Of a stretch of 35,148 nucleotides of DNA, positions 1-8,371 are shown piece after piece. A program made the position numbers and the translations under genes. Source of the stretch: Oscillospiraceae bacterium (GTDB taxonomy: Bacteria; Bacillota; Clostridia; Oscillospirales; UBA929). The stretch is taken from the NCBI GenBank assembly GCA_009780275.1, contig WRAI01000024.1, positions 1 through 35,148 on the forward strand, given 5' to 3'. Each line of letters starts with the position of its first letter. Positions within the stretch are counted from its first letter, which is position 1. A model generated the notes under the pieces. It worked only from the letters and a program-made list of their open reading frames with translations. It was not told the origin of the DNA and did not search any database.

Positions 1-3000
1 CCGAATTCACCGCCTTGCAGAATGCCCAGCTGTGCTAACGCCATGATTGACGCATAGTGCGGGTGGCCGCCAGGCACGTCGGGGAACGTCACATTTGCCA
101 GCTCGCCGTCAAATCCAGCGATAATCTCGGCCAATGTATTGCCCGTATACGCCATCATAAAGTTTGCCAGCAATTCAGCGATGTACCAGCGCGGCGCGCC
201 TTCGCGGTAGAGTACGCCAACTGGCAGATGTGCGCCGATGATACCGGCATCTTGCGCCCGTGTCACGTAAGGAACCGCCCAACTATTGGGGGTGTCACGG
301 TAAGGGTCAAACTTGTCGCATTCATCTTGCGGGCTGCCGCAAATGGGGCAGTATTCAACATCGGTTTCTCTTTCGCCTACGAACAAACGGTTAACCGTCA
401 ACACATCCTCTATCGGCGTTGCGCCAACAATGGCAAATGCTATGCCATGAACTGCCAATTCTCCATTGTCAATCAAATTCAGAACCGTTTGTGCATGGTC
501 GCGATATACTTCATGACTAACTGCATTTGCTTCAATCAACTCACGCAGCGTAAAGCCGCCGATATGTACGCCGGGGCCAAAATCAGTCGCCGTACCCGGC
601 TGTTCGCCGATGCTTGGTCCGACAATAAATGGTGTCATCGACAATTGCGGCAAGAAACTCACGCTTGCGCTGTTTCCGCCGGCTGTAACAGGCGCAAAAT
701 ACAGCGTCATGTTCGCTGTCGCACCGCTTGTCAGCGCGACATCAAAGTAAATCTTGTCTTCGTCAACATCCAACACGAGCGGGTTTTCCAACGAATAGAC
801 CACCGATGGCCAAGCAATGCCCGCGCTGCTCCGCCGCTGAATGGTGAGCACGCCGTCGTCAAGCTCCGTCACCGTTAAGCTCGTTGCCTGGTTGATAGGT
901 GCGGTGTGTCCCGAGGCGCTTGTCTTTTGATCAAAAATCCTGCTGTCAAGGTTGCTCGGCAGCAAGTTGTGCGCATAGTCGTCGGGCAGTATCGGCCAGC
1001 CGGGTTCAATCGGACGATCCGGATCTTGCCCGGTGTGAATGTCGGCCGAAACGTTGATAGCGACGGGAGTGCCCGGCAAGAGAAATACATTACCGCCAAC
1101 GCGTGCCCGACCGCGCGGAATAATCACCGCCGTGCCTTCCGCAACACCGCGAATGCCGCCAAATTCATTAACGGCAATAAACTCACCGCCACTGATAATG
1201 ACTGGCGCAAAGTCATACGTCACCGCCGTAACGTTATGGCGGTTGACCGTTTCGCCCGCAAGGTACACCAACTGACCTGTTTCAATGTTTTGCACATTCT
1301 CATTGGTACTAAACGCTACCGAAATATTGGACAAACGATGTGCGTGGCTGTTGGTCAGACCGGCAACACCGGCAACATAGTCGCGACTGACGCTGGGGAG
1401 GTCGCGATATGTCCACGGAATAAAAGGCAAACCGCGATGGCTCATGGCTTGTGTCAATGCACGTCCGCCGCCCATCATGCCGGCCTGATTGCTGTTGTTA
1501 ATCATATTCTGCGGCGCAAATTCACGAATTGCCGATTCGGCGTTGGTAAACGTGCCGCTCAATCCGCCTACTGTGCTTTCCGGCAGATATTCACGTATCA
1601 TCTCAATCTTGTTGGCATTGTGATTGAATGTGATAACGACAAATCTGTTGCGTAAATTAACACCGTACTCGTCATAGAAATCATCTAACATCTCGCTGAG
1701 TAATCTGATGATATTGGCAGTGCGCCCGGGGTTGGCTGACGTGCCCATACTCCAAGCATCCTTAATCTCGGCAAGGAAGATAACATCCTCAAACTCCGCC
1801 AATGCCTGCAAGTATTCCCACATGGTGGGGATTCGTACGTGCGTAAAGTCGGCCGGGTTCCACTCAACCGAGTGCGCGTAGTCGCCCGGCTGGTTAGGCA
1901 CAAGTTCGCGCACCTCTGCCAACGTCAACTCCCAAATGTTAGGGTTATTGGGACAGCAAGGCGTAGCACCACCGGCATTGGCATTTTCACAGCAAGGCCC
2001 AGTCAAAACGCCGATGCGGTTGTCATGGAAAATGACCAACTCTTCATCAAGCGTGATCATAATATCGAATTCCACAGCATTGGCACCGTCAAGAGCTGCT
2101 TGTATCGCGCCCTCTACGGTATTTTGCGGAATTTTTGAAGGCGAGCCGCGGTGCGCTGCATTAACCGGCGTACGTATCATTGTCGGCAGATTGCCGTCGA
2201 AAGATTCATACACTTCATAGAGTCGCGCTACGTTATCAGTGACAAATCCATTTGGTCCGTTAATGAGCTGCCTATACAACGCGTCGGTAGCAGCAGGCGC
2301 ATCCACCCAAACGCTAAACACACGCGCTTGCAGATAGAAGATATCCTCTTCCAACACCTCACCGGCATTGTATATGTATAGAATACGTCCCAAATTGGGG
2401 TTGGCATCAAGCACCCACGCATCCAACACATCTCTGTCAATGCCACCTGAACCGTCAACGGCTAATGCACCTTGCAAATGCCTAATCGCCAAGCGCAAAT
2501 GGCGTAATACAACAGGATCGCTGCTCATCAAAACACCGTCGCGAATATCGCTCTCTTCATAGAACTCAATAAACTCGGCGGCAATCGCCATGGTTTCAAT
2601 GCGGAACACGGGAATGACCCTGCCTCTCATAGCATTCAACACAAAGGCCAGCGAAGCACCGCCGGCATTGGCCACTGAAAGCCCGGGCGCAATATCCAAA
2701 ATCGCCGAAGCGGGGCGGCCGCTATCCATCGCGGCAAGCGTCAAGGGGTTCTGTGTCACATCTGCCACAATCGTCGGCGCGTTGACAATGCTGGTCACAG
2801 GTGTTTGCACGTTTTCGATAAACGGGAAAATCACCATGCCAATCGTCGGATCAGGGTACGTAAAGTTGCGTGTACCGTCAAACGGCGTTTCAGCGGCGTT
2901 CAAGCTGCCGTTGTTGTAAACCACGCGGATATTGGTCACATTAAACGTGTTTTGATCACCTTTAAAGCCCAACATACCACCCGTGTTGGCATGCCCAAAC

Positions 3001-3851
3001 GGCGTGAAGTGCCAATCGGTGTTGCGGATGTTGTTGAAATATCCGCGGATAGTGTTGCCGAACAAGTCAAGGCGATAGCGGTTGGTTTGGTTCAAAGCGT
3101 TGGTAACAGGCGCACCGCCAATAGGCGTAATTGCGCCGCTATCTACGCCTAGCCAAGTTGTACCATTATTGCCATTAATGCCGCGTGTTCCACCACCGGC
3201 ACCGCGTGTCAGCCAATGATAGTATGGCGCGATTGTGCCTGACGTCGCATTAAATGTCATGGCAACATAACGTGTGTTGTTAACCTCTTGTGTGACTGTC
3301 ATATCAGCACCGAATCGCACATTTGGGAACGCTTCTAAGAACACGGGCAGCATGACTGGCCGTGCAATTGACAGCACACCGGCAATTGAACCCGAGGTAA
3401 CTGTCAGCCTATTATTGGCCACCGTCCCGGCAATCGGGCCTTGCCCTTGCGTCCAGCTGGTAGGCAAATCATCCATGCCCGAAAAGTTGGTCTCAAAGAG
3501 CACAAATTCAGTTTCATCAGCATCTTTGACAACAAGCAGGATATCAAGACCGCCCACTTGCAGCCTATGTACGCCGCGCGTCAATCCGACGATTGTCAGG
3601 CCGCTGATAGTTGCAGACGAGCCATCAATAAATGCAGCATCTGCCAAGTCGGCCGCCGTTGCCGGCATGCCGTCGGCAAGAATGCCCAAACCAAGCAGCG
3701 TTGGGGCTGCAGCCGGACTGTCAACTAAAACATATCCTGTCGGATGGGTCAGCGTCGGCGTTGCCGTCGCTACCGGCACAATGCCCATCAGGCCAATCAG
3801 CATTACCAGGGCCAAAACCAGGGAAATTGCGCGTTTGCTTGTACGTTTCAT
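1..3851 (-). CDS. Secreted SLH-anchored glycerophosphodiester phosphodiesterase (3' end cut by window)
   Basis: The frame is open from an ATG at 3851 to the window edge (about 1283 codons, no stop). An AGGAGG site lies 11 bases upstream. The protein opens with a typical signal peptide (MKRTSKRAISLVLALVML). A lectin-like beta region follows at about residues 80-330. Residues about 345-555 look like a glycerophosphodiesterase (GDPD) barrel lacking the catalytic signature. A complete GDPD barrel follows: HRG with His567, VEFD with Glu594 and Asp596, and FHD with His609. Known GDPDs hydrolyse glycerophosphodiesters to glycerol-3-phosphate and an alcohol; teichoic acid or lipid head groups are plausible outside a Gram-positive cell. 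A CCE...CC cysteine insert sits just after His609. Further beta-rich regions lead to a CxxC...C motif near residue 1170. From about 1190 the sequence resembles SLH modules (TFPDVPGGHPHYASI), which bind cell-wall polymer. It has its own promoter and is separated from ctpA by a terminator. Confidence 0.88.
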   Translation of the reverse strand, partial: MKRTSKRAISLVLALVMLIGLMGIVPVATATPTLTHPTGYVLVDSPAAAPTLLGLGILADGMPATAADLADAAFIDGSSATISGLTIVGLTRGVHRLQVGGLDILLVVKDADETEFVLFETNFSGMDDLPTSWTQGQGPIAGTVANNRLTVTSGSIAGVLSIARPVMLPVFLEAFPNVRFGADMTVTQEVNNTRYVAMTFNATSGTIAPYYHWLTRGAGGGTRGINGNNGTTWLGVDSGAITPIGGAPVTNALNQTNRYRLDLFGNTIRGYFNNIRNTDWHFTPFGHANTGGMLGFKGDQNTFNVTNIRVVYNNGSLNAAETPFDGTRNFTYPDPTIGMVIFPFIENVQTPVTSIVNAPTIVADVTQNPLTLAAMDSGRPASAILDIAPGLSVANAGGASLAFVLNAMRGRVIPVFRIETMAIAAEFIEFYEESDIRDGVLMSSDPVVLRHLRLAIRHLQGALAVDGSGGIDRDVLDAWVLDANPNLGRILYIYNAGEVLEEDIFYLQARVFSVWVDAPAATDALYRQLINGPNGFVTDNVARLYEVYESFDGNLPTMIRTPVNAAHRGSPSKIPQNTVEGAIQAALDGANAVEFDIMITLDEELVIFHDNRIGVLTGPCCENANAGGATPCCPNNPNIWELTLAEVRELVPNQPGDYAHSVEWNPADFTHVRIPTMWEYLQALAEFEDVIFLAEIKDAWSMGTSANPGRTANIIRLLSEMLDDFYDEYGVNLRNRFVVITFNHNANKIEMIREYLPESTVGGLSGTFTNAESAIREFAPQNMINNSNQAGMMGGGRALTQAMSHRGLPFIPWTYRDLPSVSRDYVAGVAGLTNSHAHRLSNISVAFSTNENVQNIETGQLVYLAGETVNRHNVTAVTYDFAPVIISGGEFIAVNEFGGIRGVAEGTAVIIPRGRARVGGNVFLLPGTPVAINVSADIHTGQDPDRPIEPGWPILPDDYAHNLLPSNLDSRIFDQKTSASGHTAPINQATSLTVTELDDGVLTIQRRSSAGIAWPSVVYSLENPLVLDVDEDKIYFDVALTSGATANMTLYFAPVTAGGNSASVSFLPQLSMTPFIVGPSIGEQPGTATDFGPGVHIGGFTLRELIEANAVSHEVYRDHAQTVLNLIDNGELAVHGIAFAIVGATPIEDVLTVNRLFVGERETDVEYCPICGSPQDECDKFDPYRDTPNSWAVPYVTRAQDAGIIGAHLPVGVLYREGAPRWYIAELLANFMMAYTGNTLAEIIAGFDGELANVTFPDVPGGHPHYASIMALAQLGILQGGEF

Positions 3852-3895
3852 AGCTCTATTTTCCTCCTATTATTTGAGCAATTTTAATTGGCATC

Positions 3896-3925
3896 ATTGT
3901 ATCATGCCTGGCGACAAGTTGTCAA
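3896..3925 (-). promoter_or_regulatory. Sigma-A-type promoter of the SLH phosphodiesterase gene
   Basis: On the minus strand TTGACA (3925-3920) and TACAAT (3901-3896) are separated by 18 bases, about 45 bases upstream of the start codon. An 11-base inverted repeat, GACAA-G-TTGTC at 3912-3922, overlaps the -35 box and could be an operator. Confidence 0.65.
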
Positions 3926-3956
3926 TGGGAATTTTTATCTATCATCTATCAAAATA

Positions 3957-4016
3957 GAAAAAGCACCCTTAATCGATGCAGAGGGCGGGTTTTTATACCC
4001 GCCCATGAGCTTTTTT
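3957..4016 (-). terminator. Terminator after ctpA (A/T-flanked, possibly bidirectional)
   Basis: The inverted repeat GGGCGGGT (3983-3990) / ACCCGCCC (3997-4004) has a six-base loop. It lies within an outer repeat AAAAAGC / GCTTTTT whose T-rich tails face both ways. It sits about 95 bases past the ctpA stop and would end the fts operon. The remaining bases between ctpA and the promoter at 3925 show no gene. Confidence 0.7.
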
Positions 4017-4097
4017 ATATGTATGAGCCGTTTGACAGATAATTGGTGACACACCATCCCTACTAACGCAATTAAATCAGCGTATGCCATGTCTTGT

Positions 4098-5339
4098 TTA
4101 TTCTCCGCCGGGCTCCCCCATCAATTCGCCCATTCTTGCCAACGCCGCCAACAGTTGCGTATCGTCTTCTAATGCCACATTAGGCAGCATCGCCGCGCGC
4201 CGCGCGTCCATTGCAATAACATTGTCTGGCTGCACGCCGCCAGTCTCCGCAAGCGACACCTGTCCTATCGGCGTTAAGTATTCACTCACCGACAAGATAA
4301 GTGCCGATCCGTCGCCAAACTCAAATTGCTGCTGTGCCAAGCTCTTACCCATTGTATGCTCGCCGATAACTGTAGCACGATGATGTTCCTGCAGCGCTGC
4401 GGCAAAAAATTCGGCAGCGCTGAGCGATTGTCCGTTGGTCAACACGATAAACGGCAATCCGCCCGCAAAAGGCTCGGTATCCTCATCAAGCGTCTCGGGC
4501 AACGACTGCAATTCGCCATCTCTGTCACGAATGTAGATCACGCGTTGTCCCGGAAGCAAGAGCTCAAGCATTTCTGTCATGACTTCCAACATGCCGCCGC
4601 CGTTGTTGCGAACATCAAAGACAATGCCCCCCACATTGGCGCGAAGCATACGGTCTACGGCGTTTTGAAAATCGGTAAATGCGCCGTGATTAAAACTGTG
4701 GATGCGAATGTAGCCGACATTTTCCTCGGTGTATATCGTAGACGTAACCGGCGATAAAATCACCGTGCTGCGTGTCAATGTTGCTTCGCGCTCATCTTCG
4801 CCCTCGCGCAGAAGTGATAATTCCACTACCTCACCTTCATCGCCGCGCAAGCGTTCCACAGCATCATAAAAACCGTCCATCTCAGCAAAACCCACGCCAT
4901 CTACTGCCACAATAACATCAAGCGGGCGTATATCGGCCTCACTTGCCGGAGAGTTATTATGTACACGTGTCACCAGCGCGCCGCGCCCTTCAATATCAAA
5001 ACGAATTTCCAGTCCAAGTTGCAAGGCAAGCTCGCCTTGATTAAAATATGCGCTAAATTCAGCCGGCGTCAAAAACCGTGACCACGGGTCACCCAGCGCA
5101 TCCACCATGCCACCAATGGCACCATCAATCAAGCCTTCATCATCTTGCTCGCCGATGTAGTTATCGCGAATCTCATCTCTCACGCTGATAAACTGTTGAA
5201 ATTCATTGCGCAATTCGCCTGCCTCGGCGAATTGATCGCGCAAATCGGCCGTAACAAATAGGTATGTAAACACAAATGTGGTTACGCAAGCCACCAGCAT
5301 CAATGCGACAACCGTGGCAATATCATAGCGTTTTTTCAC
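4098..5339 (-). CDS. S41 family C-terminal processing peptidase (CtpA/CtpB type)
   Basis: 413 aa. The start is GTG at 5339, with AGGAGG ten bases upstream; no ATG is better placed. One N-terminal membrane segment (residues 8-30) anchors it with the rest outside. A PDZ domain spans about 105-180 and the S41 protease core about 200-370. The Ser-Lys dyad is present: Ser307 in SLSAAE, Lys332 in MGKSLAQ exactly 25 residues later, and Gln336. These match the spacing known for Tsp and CtpB. Such proteases cut exported substrates; relatives process sporulation signals or wall hydrolases. It is the last gene of the regulator-ftsE-ftsX-M23-S41 operon, 42 bases after the M23 gene, so control of wall-hydrolase turnover is a reasonable inference. 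Family assignment is firm; the substrate is unknown. Confidence 0.95.
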   Translation of the reverse strand: MKKRYDIATVVALMLVACVTTFVFTYLFVTADLRDQFAEAGELRNEFQQFISVRDEIRDNYIGEQDDEGLIDGAIGGMVDALGDPWSRFLTPAEFSAYFNQGELALQLGLEIRFDIEGRGALVTRVHNNSPASEADIRPLDVIVAVDGVGFAEMDGFYDAVERLRGDEGEVVELSLLREGEDEREATLTRSTVILSPVTSTIYTEENVGYIRIHSFNHGAFTDFQNAVDRMLRANVGGIVFDVRNNGGGMLEVMTEMLELLLPGQRVIYIRDRDGELQSLPETLDEDTEPFAGGLPFIVLTNGQSLSAAEFFAAALQEHHRATVIGEHTMGKSLAQQQFEFGDGSALILSVSEYLTPIGQVSLAETGGVQPDNVIAMDARRAAMLPNVALEDDTQLLAALARMGELMGEPGGE

Positions 5340-5381
5340 AGAAATTTTGCCTCCTTGTGTAATAGGGACACCCCTATAAAT

Positions 5382-6725
5382 TTATCGCGAGAAAAATTGC
5401 ATCGGATCCACCGGCGAGCCATTAATCCATGTCTCGAAATGCAAATGCGGTCCTGTTGACGCACCGGTACTACCCACCGTTCCGATGGTCTGCCCTTGCG
5501 TCACACGTGCACCCACAGCCACATCCCTGCGCGCCAAATGCGCGTACTTGGTGAATCGGCCGCCGCCATGATTTATCAATACGTAATTGCCCCAAGCACC
5601 TCTGTTTCTCGATTCTGCCACTACACCATCTAACATGGCAAACACAGGCTGTCCCGAAATGCCGGCCTGCGCAATGTCGACGCCGGTATGCCATCTGCGC
5701 CCACCAAAGACAGGATGAATGCGCCAACCAAAGGGGCTGGTCACGCGAGTAAACTGCGCCGGCAATGGCCATCTAAAATCGCCTGTTGCCACAAAGGGCG
5801 GTGGCGGCAATGTCGGAGGAGGTGGTGGTGTACGATTTGCCGCAGCGGCCGCTTCTCTGGCAAGCCGCGCCTCTTCTTCCAAACGGCGGCGTTCTGCCTC
5901 AACGCGGCGGCGTTCTTCTTCCTCTCGTCGTATCAGCTCTTGAATGCGACGTTGTAACTCCCCTTCCAAAGCCTCTTCCTCAGCGATCAAACGACGATGC
6001 TCCGCCTCAGCTTCAGCCTGATTTGCAGCTATCTCGGCAACAAGCACCTCTTGCCGCTCATGCGCCTCTTCCAACTCGCCTTGCCGTATTTGTTTTTCAG
6101 CAACGTTCTCTTCCAATTCACGCTGCACATCTTCAAGGTATCGCTTATTTTCTTCCACTTCAGCTGTCGCCACTGCCAAGTCGTCCATGACGCGTTGATC
6201 AAAGCTCATCAATGCCCGCATATCGTGCGCTCGTGTCAGCATTTCAGACAGCGAGTTTGCTTGCAGCAATACGCCCAAATGCGAAGCCCTGCCCATGTTG
6301 TCCATGGCGCGCAAGCGCTCCAAAAACAACTGATAGTATTCGACTTCGCGCAATTGAGCCGCTTCCAGTTCTTTTTGCCGTTGTTCAATTTCCAACGTGA
6401 ACTCGCCAATCAAGTCTTGCAGTGTATCAATTTCGTCGCCAATGATGTTAATGCGCCGTTCAATGGCATTCATTTCTTGCACTGCTGTAGCATGTTGCCC
6501 CCGCAAGCTAGAGATTTCATTCTCAACTTGCCGACGGTCATTGGCAAGCTGTTCCTGCCGCCCCCGCAACTCTTCAATGCGCGACGTTGTGCCTCGCGGT
6601 TGCGACGTGCTTGTCTCTGTTGCCGACGCGTCGAGAATAAATGGCAGCACCAATGACGCCAATATCGCCAACGCCAAAATAATGGCAATAGTCATAGCAA
6701 CAACGCGTTTTACATTTTTGTTCAT
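5382..6725 (-). CDS. Coiled-coil M23 metallopeptidase, EnvC-like partner of FtsEX
   Basis: 447 aa from the ATG at 6725, chosen because AGGAGG lies nine bases upstream. An upstream in-frame extension to 6770 has no such site. A membrane or signal segment (residues 5-32) leads into a long Glu/Arg/Gln-rich coiled coil (about 45-295). A Pro-rich linker (TPPPPPTLPPPP) and a C-terminal M23/LytM domain (about 320-447) follow. The zinc ligands are intact: His346 and Asp350 in HTGVD, and His429 in HLHFET, with His396 in the active site. M23 enzymes cut peptidoglycan cross-bridges. The arrangement, a coiled coil plus M23 directly after ftsX, matches the FtsEX-driven hydrolase systems (EnvC, CwlO, PcsB). 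Unlike EnvC, whose LytM domain is degenerate, this domain should be catalytic. The gap to ftsX (94 bases) holds an imperfect palindrome. Confidence 0.93.
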   Translation of the reverse strand: MNKNVKRVVAMTIAIILALAILASLVLPFILDASATETSTSQPRGTTSRIEELRGRQEQLANDRRQVENEISSLRGQHATAVQEMNAIERRINIIGDEIDTLQDLIGEFTLEIEQRQKELEAAQLREVEYYQLFLERLRAMDNMGRASHLGVLLQANSLSEMLTRAHDMRALMSFDQRVMDDLAVATAEVEENKRYLEDVQRELEENVAEKQIRQGELEEAHERQEVLVAEIAANQAEAEAEHRRLIAEEEALEGELQRRIQELIRREEEERRRVEAERRRLEEEARLAREAAAAANRTPPPPPTLPPPPFVATGDFRWPLPAQFTRVTSPFGWRIHPVFGGRRWHTGVDIAQAGISGQPVFAMLDGVVAESRNRGAWGNYVLINHGGGRFTKYAHLARRDVAVGARVTQGQTIGTVGSTGASTGPHLHFETWINGSPVDPMQFFSR

Positions 6726-6747
6726 AAGAAGCAGCCTCCTGTATTTT

Positions 6748-6811
6748 GTGAGGGCGACCATCCCGATCATCCTCCGAAATAGCGCATGTATGCGACCAAG
6801 GTCGCCTCTAC
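6748..6811. repeat. REP-like imperfect palindrome between ftsX and the M23 gene
   Basis: The arms GTGAGGGCGACC (6748-6759) and GGTCGCCTCTAC (6800-6811) are near-complementary. Inside them lies a perfect small repeat GCGACC-AA-GGTCGC (6792-6805). It occupies most of the intercistronic gap. It could be a mobile-type intergenic repeat or an mRNA stem that sets relative expression of the two genes. Confidence 0.45.
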
Positions 6812-6819
6812 ACCGCCAA

Positions 6820-7701
6820 TTACGTCTTCAAAAACCGTCGTATTGTCACCACACTGCCCAACGAGCCGGCCAGCAATCCACCCAACACAAACGCACCGAA
6901 TACTTCGGTGTTGACCTCAGAAAACGCGACCGCCGAAAAGTCCATCCAATCAAATGTAGCGCGACCAACCAATGCGTTATACGTCAAAGCCTGTAATGCA
7001 AAAGCAAGTAATCCGCCCGTGATGCCGAGCAACGCGCCTTCAATAAAGAAAGGTACACGGATAAACCGCCGCGTCGCACCCACGACGCGCATGATGGCAA
7101 TTTCTTCTCGCCGTTCATACGTCGCCAGCTTGATGGTGTTGGACACAATCAGCACCGACACTGTACCTAGTAAGAAAATCAAAGCCCAACTGACAACATT
7201 TGCCACATTGTGCATCGCCGAAAGCGTTTCGCGTATCTGTGCGTCATTCCGCACGTCTTCTACGCCTTCAATGGCCATGATTTGCGCAACGGTGTCTTCT
7301 TGCAATTCAATATCCATCAAAGTGACAATGGCACGGTGCTGAAACGGATTGTCACCCTCTTGCAGACCCGCCGCCAGCGCCGGAAAGTCAATTCTCCACT
7401 GCTCCAAATGCTCAGACGCACTGGTAAACTCATTGGTGCGGATATTGTCTATACGATTGATGCCGGCATGAATGTGCCGCGCATCTTCTTCGCTCATACC
7501 ATAATCCATCATAACCGCAATTTCATCGACTTGACCCAGCGTGACAATAAAACGGTCAATGTTGTGCGCCACCAATGTAAAACTGCCCATAACCACAAGA
7601 CAAGCCGCGATAATCGTCACAGCGGCGAAACTGATAAATGGATGCAAAAATGCTCCCCGCACGCCCTCACGGAATAGATATTTCACTTCATGTTTACGCA
7701 T
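6820..7701 (-). CDS. ftsX: FtsX, cell-division ABC transporter-like permease
   Basis: 293 aa from ATG at 7701. The ATG shares the eight bases ATGCGTAA with the end of ftsE, so the two are translationally coupled; a GGTGG-type site precedes it. The topology is classic FtsX: TM1 at about residues 22-48, then a large extracellular loop (about 50-160). TM2-TM4 follow, ending near the C-terminus (VFGAFVLGGLLAGSLGS). The loop is the part that engages the hydrolase in known systems. FtsX does not transport a solute; with FtsE it passes ATP-driven conformational change to a peptidoglycan hydrolase. The next gene encodes the probable partner. A longer in-frame start at 7749 would run deep into ftsE and is not favoured. 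Confidence 0.95.
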   Translation of the reverse strand: MRKHEVKYLFREGVRGAFLHPFISFAAVTIIAACLVVMGSFTLVAHNIDRFIVTLGQVDEIAVMMDYGMSEEDARHIHAGINRIDNIRTNEFTSASEHLEQWRIDFPALAAGLQEGDNPFQHRAIVTLMDIELQEDTVAQIMAIEGVEDVRNDAQIRETLSAMHNVANVVSWALIFLLGTVSVLIVSNTIKLATYERREEIAIMRVVGATRRFIRVPFFIEGALLGITGGLLAFALQALTYNALVGRATFDWMDFSAVAFSEVNTEVFGAFVLGGLLAGSLGSVVTIRRFLKT

Positions 7702-8371
7702 AATATCCACCCGTCTTATCACTGACAATTTTGCCCGAGTCAATAGCAATCACGCGCTTAGTAAAGTGATTGACAAGTTCGCGCTCGTGCGTCACGGCCA
7801 ATACCGTCGTGCCCAGGGCATTGATGCGCTCGAGCAATGTCATAATTTCCAATGAACGAACAGGGTCAAGGTTACCCGTCGGCTCGTCAGCGATAATACA
7901 CTTGGGGTTATTAATTAATGCCCGTGCAATGGCAACGCGCTGTTGTTCACCGCCGCTGAGTTGATCGGGCTTACGATGACCTTTATTGGTCAACCCTACC
8001 AAGTCCAGCACATACGGCACACGTTGCCTGATTTCCTTTGGCGACGCGCCCACAATGCGCATGGCAAACGCCAAGTTTTCGTAAACGCTCTTCTTGTCAA
8101 TCAATCGAAAGTCTTGAAAGATAACGCCCAGTGTGCGCCGCAAATTAGGCACATCGCGCTCTTTCAGAGTGGCAATATTGTAACCGTTGACGCTGACGCG
8201 CCCCTCAGTTGGGCGCACTTCAGCAAAGAGCATTTTAATAAGCGTCGATTTTCCGGAGCCACTTGCGCCAACCATAAAGGCAAATTCACCGTCGTCAATC
8301 CGAAGGGAAACGCCTTTCAGCGCTCGCGCACCATTGGCATACGTTTTATGAACATCAATTAGTCGTATCAT
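7694..8371 (-). CDS. ftsE: FtsE, cell-division ATP-binding protein
   Basis: 225 aa, the usual FtsE length. Motifs: Walker [10 protein letters not shown] (residues about 36-44), signature [15 protein letters not shown], Walker [11 protein letters not shown]-loop NLDP, and switch His in VTHE. The start codon ATG at 8371 shares one base with the TAA of the upstream regulator, and its own stop overlaps the ftsX start. Three genes are therefore translationally linked. Sequence alone separates FtsE from LolD/MacB-type ATPases less well than context does; the following FtsX settles it. Confidence 0.96.
   Translation of the reverse strand: MIRLIDVHKTYANGARALKGVSLRIDDGEFAFMVGASGSGKSTLIKMLFAEVRPTEGRVSVNGYNIATLKERDVPNLRRTLGVIFQDFRLIDKKSVYENLAFAMRIVGASPKEIRQRVPYVLDLVGLTNKGHRKPDQLSGGEQQRVAIARALINNPKCIIADEPTGNLDPVRSLEIMTLLERINALGTTVLAVTHERELVNHFTKRVIAIDSGKIVSDKTGGYYA

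Noticed and set aside
57-3957. Many plus-strand reading frames of 70-270 codons over the first gene
   Set aside because: They lie opposite one continuous minus-strand frame with signal peptide and GDPD motifs, are rich in Cys, Arg and His, and lack ribosome sites. They are shadows.
7702-7749. Longer ftsX start
   Set aside because: It would extend well into ftsE without a ribosome site; the ATG at 7701 gives the normal FtsX N-terminus.
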